This document shows, piece by piece, positions 55,901 through 60,061 of a stretch of 64,000 nt of DNA. Below the pieces are notes generated by a model. It was not told where the DNA came from. It did no database searches and saw only the letters and a list, made by a program, of their open reading frames with translations. A program made the translations under genes and the position numbers. Position 1 is the first letter of the stretch. Each line of letters starts with the position of its first letter. Source of the DNA: Gordionus sp. m RMFG-2023 (taxonomy: Eukaryota > Nematomorpha > Gordioida > Chordodea > Parachordodidae); assembly GCF_954871325.1 (NCBI RefSeq), contig NC_088778.1, positions 19,267,120 through 19,331,119 of the forward strand, written 5' to 3'.

Positions 55901-58279
55901 AAATTTTTATTTTACATAAGAAATTCAATATAAAATTGATAAATTTAGATATATTTAATAAAATTTCCGAGGTCCGACCCGACCCAATTTTTTTTTTAAA
56001 TATTAGGCCCGGGCCGGACTCGGGCCGCGAGCCGGGTACGAGCCGGGCCTAACTTTGCAGATCTCTAAAAAGAACATCATACATAGGCGATATCTGATAA
56101 GAATTTATCACTTTCTAATAAAGTGGACAGCTCGTTAAATTTTGAACTGTTTCTAGAATTTTTGATGCGATACAGAGCCTCATAGTTATTCCAAACTGCT
56201 TAACAGTACGACTGCTGACACCCATCATACATTAAATCCATTCAAATCTTCAGAAAATGAATGCGCAATTCAAATGCTATTTGATATATAGCCTTTTGAT
56301 TTTTGTTAAAATGGATATGTAAACTATATATATATTGAGTCAATAAATATTTAAAGCAATTAACGCCTGTAACACTTTTTATTGCATTGAACACCGATAA
56401 TCCTAAACAGTAGTTTTAACACTAGGGTATGGTTGGATATAGCGGGCAAAGACGCGTTGTTACACTAGATTCCTCAAGTCATCACACTGGCGGCACGATG
56501 ATATAAGAAATACAATTTTGTTGTATTAACCAGCAGATTTAAGAAGATTAAGTAGAGTATGAACAATCAACTTGTATATTTTGATTACAGTTCAGTCAGG
56601 TCTAGAAATATAAAAATAGGTTCATCAAAAGTGGACCTCAATATCTATTAAACATAAAAACTAAGGCTGGTTATTTTGATGTTGTAGATTCATATCGATT
56701 TTGGATTGTAACTTGAAAATTTTATATTTCAGAATATAGAATGCAAAATATGTCCCAATCAAAACCATTGTGCTCTTTCTTGTAAATCTATTAACGATTC
56801 AAAATCTATAAATGGGTGATTTGATCTTGCAAGATAGCAGAATATTATCTTGGTTTGTTTATCATAACCATTCCAGGAGTATTTTTTTTTTGGTTTCAGA
56901 GCCTTTTTCAGCAGCTTTGCTTTGTGTGCTTCTGATTTGGCATATTTTCAAATTTTAAATTTATGTTTTCTGTATTGTAAGTGGCTGCTATCAATTGTAT
57001 AACTGCACCATTCACTTGATATAAGCAGTTATTGTGTAGAAGTAGTATTACAGCTAGTAAACGGCTAGTCAAAATGTATACAATGACAGTCTTTGATTAT
57101 TATTATTAAAATAAAAATACCATTATAAAGATTTTTTAAAATTTTCTGGTAGGCGCCTTTCCTCATAACTTTGAAAATTTATGGCGCATCCCTAGGAATT
57201 GGAAGAGTTACGAGTGTATAACAAAAATATTTATATTTATGATCTTTTTGAAAAATATAACAGATAATAAGTGGTAAATCTTTTATTTCACAAAAGTCTC
57301 TCAATAATGTCAAAAATATTTTTACTTACAAAATGAAATAATCATTAATTTAACTCCTAATTCATGTGTTACTAGATGTAGTCTACTAAGTATTAATTTA
57401 TTAGTATTGTAAACGGTTAAAAAGTAATGCATTGGTAAAAAATTAGCTAATTAAATAATAGGAGAAAAATACTTTAAAATTTTTATTAATTATTTTTTTT
57501 ATTAATCTGATATTATAAAAGAATAATTATTTCTCGTGGCAGATGTTTAATGAAAATCCTCACACGTGGGTTAGGGTTATATATATAGTTAAAAATGGGT
57601 TAATAAAGATTTGCCAATTTCAAAGATGTTTCTAGGTGGACTTTTGTCTCTTAATTTATGTTTAGAGTCCTTAAATCAGTACTTAAAAACAATGCGTAAC
57701 TTATGTACTAATTTTCATAAAAATTATTTTAAATTTGAAAAGAATTTACTTGTTGAAAATATTTAAACATATTCGATATTTTCTTTTTCGGAGTACATCA
57801 CGTTTTTTAGAATCCAAATATTCTTTGTGGAAATTTATCCCATGCTTTAAGTCTAAATTTTTGAATTGATTCGAAGATTCATCATTATCAAAAATAGTTA
57901 ATGAATTAATATTTTTTAATTTTTGTATGCATTTTTCATTATAATACATATTATGATCATCACAATTTTTACGGGATAAAAAAAAATCTGGCGTTTTAAT
58001 AAAATCTGATACACTACTGCTATTTGCATAATTTTCAATATATGACTTAGAAGTATGTCTTTTTATAAAACCATCAGCCTGGATTAAATTTTCTGATATA
58101 TTAGAAATAATAGTTGGTTGCATAAGCAGCGTTTTCGGTAATGAGCACTTACAATTATAACTATCACATCTTTTATTAGGAACTTGAATTTGCTGATATG
58201 AAGTTAAAATTTGATTTTGATTGAATTTGAGATTTTCCGTATTTTCCTGATTGGTTTGAAAAATTGTTGGAAAATCCAT
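22716..58279 (-). CDS. IQSEC/Schizo-type Sec7-PH Arf guanine nucleotide exchange factor (whole gene, eight exons)
   Basis: The eight minus-strand exons total 1,926 bp, 641 codons plus TGA, and every junction keeps phase. Residues about 165-372 form a Sec7 domain, which ejects GDP from Arf GTPases at membranes. The catalytic 'glutamic finger' is kept (Glu260 in SGEAQ), as is the second motif LNTDLHN (residues 302-308). Residues about 375-556 form the PH domain typical of IQSEC/BRAG proteins ([27 protein letters not shown]), interrupted by an Asn/Ser-rich insert of about 65-75 residues. The tail contains NSRDSGV, similar to the RDSGV of insect Schizo/Loner. The N-terminal 160 residues are Asn/Ser-rich and I see no IQ motif. 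At 641 residues it is shorter than the vertebrate and fly proteins I know (about 900-1,500). An in-frame TGA lies three bases upstream of the start ATG. Introns are 44, 43, 282 and 48 bp or 20.3, 6.3 and 6.6 kb, the large ones full of transposons. It looks functional. Confidence 0.93.
23022..23134 (-). CDS. IQSEC-like exon 7: end of PH domain
   Basis: Encodes [20 protein letters not shown] followed by [17 protein letters not shown], the C-terminal PH helix, very close to the family consensus NEHDRxKFxEDLKESI. Acceptor TATTTAG/AT, donor GAA/GTTTTT (a weak donor), phase 0; a 48-bp intron follows. Confidence 0.9.
23417..23849 (-). CDS. IQSEC-like exon 6: PH domain with Asn-rich insert
   Basis: Begins [20 protein letters not shown] and [18 protein letters not shown], continuing the IVGKKP of exon 5 in phase 0. 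It runs through a low-complexity insert rich in Asn, Ser and Arg (residues about 423-490), then [20 protein letters not shown], the next PH strands. The donor CAAT/GTAAAA (phase 1) was chosen because it makes NQYYKY across the junction, matching NQYYP in IQSEC proteins; the frame also reads on to a stop at 23,385. Confidence 0.92.
23937..24124 (-). other. unassigned open block in intron 5 of the IQSEC-like gene
   Basis: An open minus-strand block with protein-like composition: [54 protein letters not shown]. It is bounded by a plausible acceptor (TTGATAG/GG) and donor (AAATTG/GTATAT). The donor is phase 0 and would join exon 6 in frame, but the acceptor is phase 1, so it cannot be a cassette exon after exon 5. 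An alternative first exon starting at the internal ATG (about 24,104), an exon of a nested gene, or a transposon scrap are all possible. I recognise no family. Confidence 0.4.
24208..24343. mobile_element. Harbinger-type MITE (136 bp) with TAA duplication
   Basis: Begins GGGTGCACCCAAAGTCAAAA and ends TTTTGACTTTGGATGCATCC, an inverted repeat of about 20 bp. Flanked by TAA on both sides (24,205-24,207 and 24,344-24,346). The 3-bp duplication fits PIF/Harbinger. Non-coding, within intron 5. Confidence 0.8.
24350..26540. other. intron DNA with degraded, less AT-rich coding-like remains
   Basis: From about 24,690 to 26,500 the base composition is more balanced than its surroundings. Open scraps occur on the plus strand ([20 protein letters not shown] near 24,800; a 111-codon frame at 25,996-26,331 ending [18 protein letters not shown]). 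They look like remains of one or more mobile elements, but I recognise no domain on either strand. Confidence 0.35.
26540..26930. repeat. cluster of hairpin-forming GC-rich repeats
   Basis: About five diverged copies, 60-70 bp apart, of a short motif best seen as CCGCACTCATACTACGGTGCGG (about 26,779-26,800), in which CCGCAC can pair with GTGCGG. Other copies lie near 26,556 (inverted, CCGCACCGCAGTATAAGTGTGG), 26,715, 26,838 and 26,900. Each is followed by a T-rich spacer containing CCTTATTTT or similar. The motif is strikingly G/C-rich for this genome. Confidence 0.7.
26931..28900. other. intron DNA, unassigned
   Basis: Overlapping open frames on both strands at 26,983-27,249 and 27,009-27,197 in a less AT-rich patch; neither shows a motif I recognise. 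A C-run at about 27,741-27,750 and AT-rich DNA follow to 28,900. Confidence 0.35.
28930..29325 (-). pseudogene. possible rhodopsin-like GPCR fragment
   Basis: Minus-strand translation gives [16 protein letters not shown] (about 29,205-29,260), like the N-L-A-x-A-D motif of TM2. Further on it gives [19 protein letters not shown] and [20 protein letters not shown] (about 28,950-29,040), like TM6 (FxxxWLPLN) and TM7. There are stops between and only about 200 bp separate the 'TM2' and 'TM6' pieces, so TM3-TM5 would be missing. Hydrophobic runs arise easily in AT-rich DNA, so the call is weak. It lies in intron 5 of the IQSEC-like gene on the same strand. Confidence 0.3.
30330..30400. mobile_element. 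solo hAT-like terminus
   Basis: CAGGCGTAGCTAGGATTTTGC resembles the CAGxGGCGTAxCCAGGATTT ends of the hAT at 32,658-34,143. No partner end or transposase follows. Confidence 0.4.
30450..30589 (-). CDS. IQSEC-like exon 5: end of Sec7 domain and linker
   Basis: Encodes [20 protein letters not shown], then [18 protein letters not shown], the end of Sec7 and the linker helix that leads into the PH domain. Acceptor ATAAAG/GTT, chosen over the AG eight bases earlier because it alone keeps the frame. Donor AAACCA/GTAAGA, phase 0. The next intron is 6.6 kb. Confidence 0.93.
30633..30807 (-). CDS. IQSEC-like exon 4: Sec7 motif 2
   Basis: Encodes [33 protein letters not shown] and [13 protein letters not shown]. 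The NTDLHN loop is the second invariant Sec7 motif that contacts Arf. Acceptor TTTTAG/ATG, donor AAAG/GTAAAA, phase 1; a 43-bp intron follows. Confidence 0.95.
32190..35030. mobile_element. fold-back palindrome with a hAT inserted in its left arm
   Basis: The left arm (about 32,190-32,657, then 34,144-34,300) is the reverse complement of the right arm (about 34,330-35,030). Paired blocks include TACAATATTTTAATAATCC, CGATCGATAATCAGATAAAT, ACGATCTACAATTTGATAAAT, AATATACTCTATAGCTTAC and CATCTCAAGATTAGCC (against GGCTAATCTCGAGATG). Arms are about 700 bp around a short centre near 34,310 that is noticeably less AT-rich. No transposase is evident. The superfamily is unknown; an inverted duplication of a host segment is the other reading. 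Confidence 0.85.
32658..34143 (+). mobile_element. hAT transposon remnant with verified target site
   Basis: Ends CAGGCGCGTAACCAATGGGG and TCCTGGATACGCCACTG. The target is CTCTATAG at 32,650-32,657 and CTCATAG (one base lost) at 34,144-34,150. The right arm of the surrounding palindrome reads GTAAGCTATAGAGTATATT, the complement of the empty site, which confirms an 8-bp duplication. The plus strand encodes the hAT C-terminal dimerisation domain at 33,480-33,740: [40 protein letters not shown], as in zinc-finger MYM-type transposases. The N-terminal part is missing or decayed, so the copy is not autonomous. G- and C-runs lie just inside both ends. Confidence 0.92.
35040..37090. other. intron DNA with scraps of repeats
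   Basis: AT-rich intron 3 sequence. A balanced patch at 36,200-36,430 is open on both strands (plus: [20 protein letters not shown] and [19 protein letters not shown]; minus: [20 protein letters not shown]), but I recognise neither. A degraded GC-rich MITE scrap lies at 36,837-36,990 (GGGCCGATGCAG, GGACCGGGTCAG, CAGATCTCT). Confidence 0.4.
37097..37211 (-). CDS. IQSEC-like exon 3: Sec7 catalytic Glu
   Basis: Encodes [19 protein letters not shown] followed by [14 protein letters not shown]. The Glu of GEAQ (residue 260) is the glutamic finger that displaces the nucleotide's phosphates in ARNO and relatives. Acceptor CCTAG/A, donor GAA/GTATAA, phase 0. Confidence 0.93.
37256..37417 (-). CDS. 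IQSEC-like exon 2: Sec7 N-terminal helices
   Basis: Completes Lys177 and encodes [20 protein letters not shown], then [20 protein letters not shown], a close fit to the first Sec7 helices (FLxRxKGLSKxxxGEYLG). Acceptor TTTAG/G, donor TTAAG/GTATG, phase 2. A 44-bp intron follows. Confidence 0.93.
37418..38547. other. start of the giant intron 1, low-complexity DNA
   Basis: AT-rich, with a G-run of ten at about 38,361-38,370 and a CCCCCTCCG patch at 38,404. No gene or terminal repeat recognised. Confidence 0.5.
38548..39190 (+). repeat. interspersed repeat, full-length-looking copy
   Basis: Begins GGCCATTCCACATCAAATCA and runs through CCCGACCATCTCAG, GGCTCTGCTTGGTCATTTTT, ACTTTAATGTTAGATG, AGAGTACCAAGAACTGTTCA and TGGCACAAAAATAAAATTTC. 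The inverted copy at 51,738-52,392 has the same blocks in mirrored order, and 20,700-20,960 is a partial copy. No coding potential and no clear terminal repeats. Confidence 0.85.
39272..39935 (-). pseudogene. C-terminal part of a repetitive animal gene family ([14 protein letters not shown])
   Basis: Minus-strand translation gives [15 protein letters not shown] (about 39,805-39,850). At 39,275-39,520 it gives [33 protein letters not shown] and [15 protein letters not shown] recognise this as the end of an uncharacterised protein family that occurs in many copies in some invertebrate genomes (xWWVGxVxExxxxxxDVKVxFMHPHGPSxSF). Its function is unknown and its multiplicity suggests a link to mobile DNA. 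This copy is broken and is cut by the fold-back element at 39,914. Upstream parts of the same family lie at 43,334-43,460 and 51,240-51,651. Confidence 0.6.
39948..40193. mobile_element. palindromic MITE with TA target
   Basis: 246 bp, almost a perfect hairpin: GGCTGTGTCAAGTATC at the left and GATACTTTGGACACAGCC at the right, then paired TTTAATCGCGCAATTTGCGC and AATCTAGCG blocks up to a short centre near 40,070. The flanking TA on both sides fits a Tc1/mariner-type target. It sits in the left arm of the fold-back element; the right arm (GACACCATTTATTG) lacks it. Confidence 0.85.
40319..41126. mobile_element. TIR element with 8-bp TSD (GGTAACTAACGG ends)
   Basis: Ends GGTAACTAACGGTATCTCGG and CCGAGATACCGTTAGTTACC, flanked by TTTTTATC at 40,311-40,318 and 41,127-41,134. 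The right arm of the host fold-back (complement reads ACGTATTCTTTTTATCTAATGG) gives the empty site. The interior is an array of AGAGAATTAAGATTTTTTCTTGAAATTTTC-like short repeats with no coding frame. GG ends with an 8-bp duplication are compatible with Merlin, but the superfamily is not established. Confidence 0.85.
41734..42656. mobile_element. non-autonomous TIR element (AGGGGAGACCGGGG ends)
   Basis: AGGGGAGACCGGGGATGG at the left and ACCCCGGTCTCCCCT at the right form a terminal inverted repeat. Subterminal GTTGGGACAC and GTGTCCCAAC blocks repeat inside. No coding frame. I could not identify a matching target duplication. It lies in the loop of the fold-back element at 39,914-43,324. Confidence 0.75.
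43334..43460 (-). pseudogene. middle part of the repetitive animal gene family ([12 protein letters not shown])
   Basis: Minus-strand sequence encodes [12 protein letters not shown] and, in the neighbouring frame, the start of the [19 protein letters not shown] block characteristic of the same uncharacterised family. The fold-back element at 39,914-43,324 falls within this block, separating it from [14 protein letters not shown] at 39,805-39,850. The copy is broken. Confidence 0.55.
43664..44056. mobile_element. inverted-repeat MITE (TGTCGTATTGGGATTCGGAA ends)
   Basis: The left end TGTCGTATTGGGATTCGGAA pairs with the right end TTCCGAAACCCCATACGACA. Pairing continues through GGAAATGTATTCTAGCATG and CATGCTGGAATACAATTCC, so nearly the whole 393 bp folds back. 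The internal half matches the MITE at 1,216-1,477. It is followed within 10 bp by the related but distinct terminus at 44,066. Confidence 0.85.
44916..48022 (-). mobile_element. hAT transposon with perfect TSD, containing a second hAT
   Basis: Termini TAGACCTGTGCGCCGACG and CGGCGCACAGGTCTA, flanked by ACTATTAG at 44,908-44,915 and 48,023-48,030. The subterminal regions are extremely G/C-rich (CGGCGGCCGGC repeats) for this genome. Minus-strand transposase pieces: [20 protein letters not shown] (45,708-45,950), and [20 protein letters not shown] followed by SES (45,196-45,468), the classic hAT C-terminal motif ([19 protein letters not shown]). The frame shifts just after this motif, and the catalytic N-terminal part is missing or displaced by the nested element, so it is dead. 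Confidence 0.93.
46121..47463 (+). mobile_element. hAT transposon nested in the previous one (GTAGCGCGCTAC family)
   Basis: Ends CAGTGTTGTTAAAATAGCGC and GTAGCGTTTAACAACACTG, with a perfect 8-bp duplication TACCCGGG (46,113-46,120 and 47,464-47,471). Subterminal GTAGCGCGCTAC and GTAGCTTTAGCT repeats occur at both ends. The plus strand encodes an N-terminal piece ([20 protein letters not shown], about 46,463-46,525) and a C-terminal piece at 46,910-47,251 with [20 protein letters not shown], the hAT dimerisation domain. The central catalytic part is deleted. Related ends lie at 20,340-20,445 and 54,938. Confidence 0.95.
48476..50270 (-). mobile_element. hAT transposon remnant with AACCGGTT-rich ends
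   Basis: The left side starts CAGGGTTTCGAACCGTTTTG. The right side (50,175-50,245) is built of repeated GAACCGGTTTAAACCGGTTC, palindromic and likely a transposase-binding array. Minus-strand transposase pieces: [20 protein letters not shown]-like sequence (49,561-49,905) and [20 protein letters not shown] with [12 protein letters not shown]-like end (49,194-49,472), typical of the hAT C-terminus. A block of about 115 bp is duplicated within the transposase (about 49,570-49,685 and 49,690-49,800), and a block of about 155 bp downstream (48,770-48,985 and 48,985-49,140). The exact right end and TSD are unclear. Confidence 0.8.
50275..51235. other. intron DNA, nothing recognised
   Basis: AT-rich; a short CCCCTACCTCC patch near 50,600 has no inverted partner. 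No gene seen. Confidence 0.5.
51240..51651 (-). pseudogene. N-terminal part of the repetitive animal gene family
   Basis: A 106-codon minus-strand frame at 51,331-51,651 with [35 protein letters not shown] and [17 protein letters not shown], followed by [13 protein letters not shown] near 51,270. This matches my memory of the N-terminal half of the WHFFATxHGK family: a xKxLRxVxxWMxxK...CVxCRxxL zinc-like block, then SLNxSLxxLGESPI and KLxKVxxxL. Only some of the Cys pairs remain. It lies upstream, on the same strand, of the middle and C-terminal pieces at 43,460-39,272, separated by 7.8 kb of hAT DNA. Whether all pieces were once one gene copy is an inference. Confidence 0.5.
51738..52392 (-). 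repeat. interspersed repeat, inverted full-length-looking copy
   Basis: The reverse complement of the repeat at 38,548-39,190: TGGCAAAATCTGAGATGGTC, TTGACTTATATTTTCAAAAATTAAG, AACAATTCTTGGTACTCTTTAG. It contains two near-identical internal blocks, GCGCTATCTAGCGGAAATTTTA and ACGCCATCTAGCGGAATTTT, 120 bp apart. Confidence 0.85.
52850..53885. mobile_element. fold-back element enclosing a Merlin-like transposase fragment
   Basis: The left half (AGTTTTTCTACAAAATTTGC, ATTACTATAATTAAAGGAAGA, GAACTAAATTATTAGGCCGT, TATACAATTTTAA, CTTCGAAGGAATTAGATTAT) pairs with the right half (ATAATCTAATTCCTTCGAAG, TTAAAATTGTATAACGGCCT, TCTTCCTTTAATTATAGTAT, GCAAAAAATTTTGTAGAAAA). The outermost right block is itself duplicated in direct orientation (53,690 and 53,790). 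The non-palindromic centre holds the transposase fragment listed separately. Confidence 0.8.
53403..53532 (+). mobile_element. Merlin/IS1016-type transposase fragment
   Basis: The plus strand encodes GVIEID in one frame, then after a one-base shift [20 protein letters not shown] and CRETNEIFL. This is the DDE region of Merlin and bacterial IS1016/ISXO2-like transposases (VVEIDESxFGKRKYNRGR...[15 protein letters not shown]). Only about 40 codons survive. The DxGR-type spacing after the first Asp is kept, but later catalytic residues are gone. Confidence 0.75.
53880..53970. repeat. homopolymer A run and C run
   Basis: About 20 A residues at 53,881-53,900 and about 15 C residues at 53,950-53,966 close together. 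Such runs are also prone to assembly error. Confidence 0.9.
53970..54589. other. intron DNA, nothing recognised
   Basis: A 64-codon plus-strand frame at 54,076-54,270 has no motif; the rest is AT-rich. Confidence 0.5.
54590..54850. mobile_element. hAT MITE (CAGAGACCTGCAG ends)
   Basis: Ends CAGAGACCTGCAG and CTGCAGGTCTCTG with GGCCTGGCCGGGC and CTGGCCAGGCC arms inside. The flanks share ATACAT, a possible worn duplication. Relatives lie at 59,527-59,712 and 61,403-61,602. The CAGAG ends and G/C-rich arms resemble the TAGAGATCTGC family, so the two are probably sister families. Confidence 0.8.
54938..55390 (+). mobile_element. 5' fragment of the GTAGCGCGCTAC hAT family
   Basis: Starts CAGTGTTGTAAGTAGCGCGCTAC, as at 46,121. 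The plus-strand frame [20 protein letters not shown], then (after a stop) [16 protein letters not shown], parallels the N-terminal piece of the copy at 46,121-47,463 ([15 protein letters not shown]). It lacks the right end. Confidence 0.75.
55699..56067. mobile_element. hAT MITE with GC-rich arms (copy 3, inverted)
   Basis: Starts TAGTGATCTGC and ends GCAGATCTCTA, flanked by AAAAGAAC on both sides (55,691-55,698 and 56,068-56,075), a perfect 8-bp duplication. At 369 bp it is nearly the same length as copy 1, in the opposite orientation. Confidence 0.93.
56750..56960 (-). mobile_element. possible hAT/zinc-finger transposase scrap
   Basis: Minus-strand translation includes [20 protein letters not shown] and [20 protein letters not shown], then LGHILHS. 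This is reminiscent of the N-terminal part of some zinc-finger hAT transposases (ESLVxLQKxNGxxLGxxLHS). Short and broken; moderate to low certainty. Confidence 0.35.
56961..57745. other. 5' end of intron 1 of the IQSEC-like gene
   Basis: AT-rich sequence directly after exon 1, with no further exon or element recognised. Confidence 0.5.
57750..58279 (-). CDS. IQSEC-like exon 1: start and Asn-rich N-terminus
   Basis: Residues 1-176 plus two bases of codon 177. Rich in Asn, Ser and Ile with no recognised domain, ending [15 protein letters not shown], the beginning of the Sec7 domain (compare RKRxYRxGLNLFNKKPE in IQSEC proteins). Donor AACAA/GTAAATT, phase 2. It is 20.3 kb from the next exon. 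Confidence 0.9.
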
Positions 58280-59526
58280 TATTCAAATAAAAAACATAAA
58301 TGAATATTTTGAAAAGTGCTAATTTATGGAAACACATGTCAAGAAATATCCAATTTGTGCAATGTTCGATCGAATCGAACTTTGTTATTATAATATGAAT
58401 ATTGCATTATATTAATCACATACAACTTTTAATATATATGCGGATTAATTTATATTTGTCTTTTGTTATGATATATTGAAAAAATGATAAAAATCGATAT
58501 TTTGCAATTACTTACAGTAATACACAAACATTATATTGTATGATTAACATAAAATTTAGGGGGGTTTATTAATCATAATTAATTCAACATAATATTTTAT
58601 AAAATTAGAAATCTTCTTTATTATAATTATAAATAAAATTAAATGATCTGCAATAATATTAACAAAAACCTTAAATTATATATTTTATTTACCCTGGATT
58701 GATAAATAATCATTATGTAAAGCATTTATTTTTATAATGCAATATAAAAAGTTCATCGCCCGGATTATATAAAATTAAAGAATTTAATAATGAGGTGAAT
58801 GAGGATTATACATGGAAACACTTTTTAAATTTTTTTGTTTATTCATTTTTAAATTTCATAAATATTAATTCATTACTATCTAATAATTATTTTAGAATTA
58901 ATTTGTGCTTCGGCTCCTATTTTGCCCCTGACTCACTAAACTCATTTGTATAAGTATCATTTAAAAACTCAGGCGAGACAAGGGGTAGAGGGGATAATTT
59001 TTTATATTGAAATAATTTCTTTTGTTAAATTTTTTAAGATCTAATCAATAAAAAATTATTGTTACCAATCATATTAAATGGCATTTCGAACATAAATAAT
59101 AAAATATATTGGGAAATACTTGTGTTGTAAACCTTGAACGCGTTCGTGAACCAAGTTCCTAATTTTGAAAAAAAATATGAACGACGTTCCTTTTTTTTGA
59201 CGAACGTGTCGGTTTTTTTATTTTTTTCAATCTTAGAAAATCTTCTTATTTTTATTTATTTGAAAATAAAAAATATTAATTTAATAGTAATCCAAATTTT
59301 TTAAGGAAAAGGGTTATTTTTAATCAGCTGTTTCCCTTATCACATTTGAATTATTTTTTAACTAGTCGCCATTTCTTCCCAATAGTTAGTTTATTAACTT
59401 GAATATTATTATTTGGATGATGTTATATCATCATCATCATCTGATTCTGAGTTAACATTACCATGACCCAAATATAAAAATAACAGTAAATAGTTAATAT
59501 ATTGTGTTAACAAATATGTGGTATAT
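58280..59526. other. upstream region of the IQSEC-like gene
   Basis: AT-rich, with no TATA box or initiator that stands out from background. A patch at 59,120-59,215 (ACGCGTTCGTGAACC, GAACGACGTTCC, GACGAACGTG) contains several GAACG/CGTTC inverted blocks and may be a MITE end. An ATC trinucleotide run occurs at 59,430. Confidence 0.4.
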
Positions 59527-59712
59527 CAGAGATCTGTAGTGGCACCATTAGCATGGCCTGGCCTGGATTTTTAAAATATATTACATTTATTTTTAATTTC
59601 TATAGCTAATATTGGCGATTTAAAATATTTAGTTTTTAAATATATGGCCCGACCTGGCCCGAGTATTTTTTTTAAAAATTTTTAGGCCCGGGTTTATAAA
59701 AAAAATTAAAAT
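59527..59712. mobile_element. degraded hAT MITE (CAGAGATCTG end)
   Basis: Left end CAGAGATCTGTAGTGGC and inner GGCCTGGCCTGG and GGCCCGACCTGGCCCGAG blocks match the family at 54,590-54,850. The right terminus is lost. Confidence 0.6.
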
Positions 59713-60061
59713 ACGCCTTGATTTATATTAATTAGCCCATTAAAATATAGAATTAAATATTATAGGATGATTTAAAAGGTTAATCAAAATATCGCTCATA
59801 AATGAAAATGTAATCTACTTGGAGATTGCCCCAATTTTCCAATAATTTGGTCTGACTGAAGATTAAATCTTGATATATATTAAGTAATGCTGTAAAGTCG
59901 TTGAAATTTCCTCCTTTGAGGAAAAGGAACCCCATTCGTTACTTGTTTCAAAGGGTAACGAGTAACGTGTCTCTTCTTTTTGAGGAACATTAACGCAAAA
60001 CGCTAATTTAAATTTTATCTAAAAAAATACGAGAAAAAATATTTTATTTTATTATATATTG

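Noticed and set aside
57746-58279. The 177-codon minus-strand ORF as a complete small gene
   Set aside because: Its last codons ([13 protein letters not shown]) are the start of a Sec7 domain that continues in phase in the exon at 37,417, so it is exon 1 of the IQSEC-like gene.
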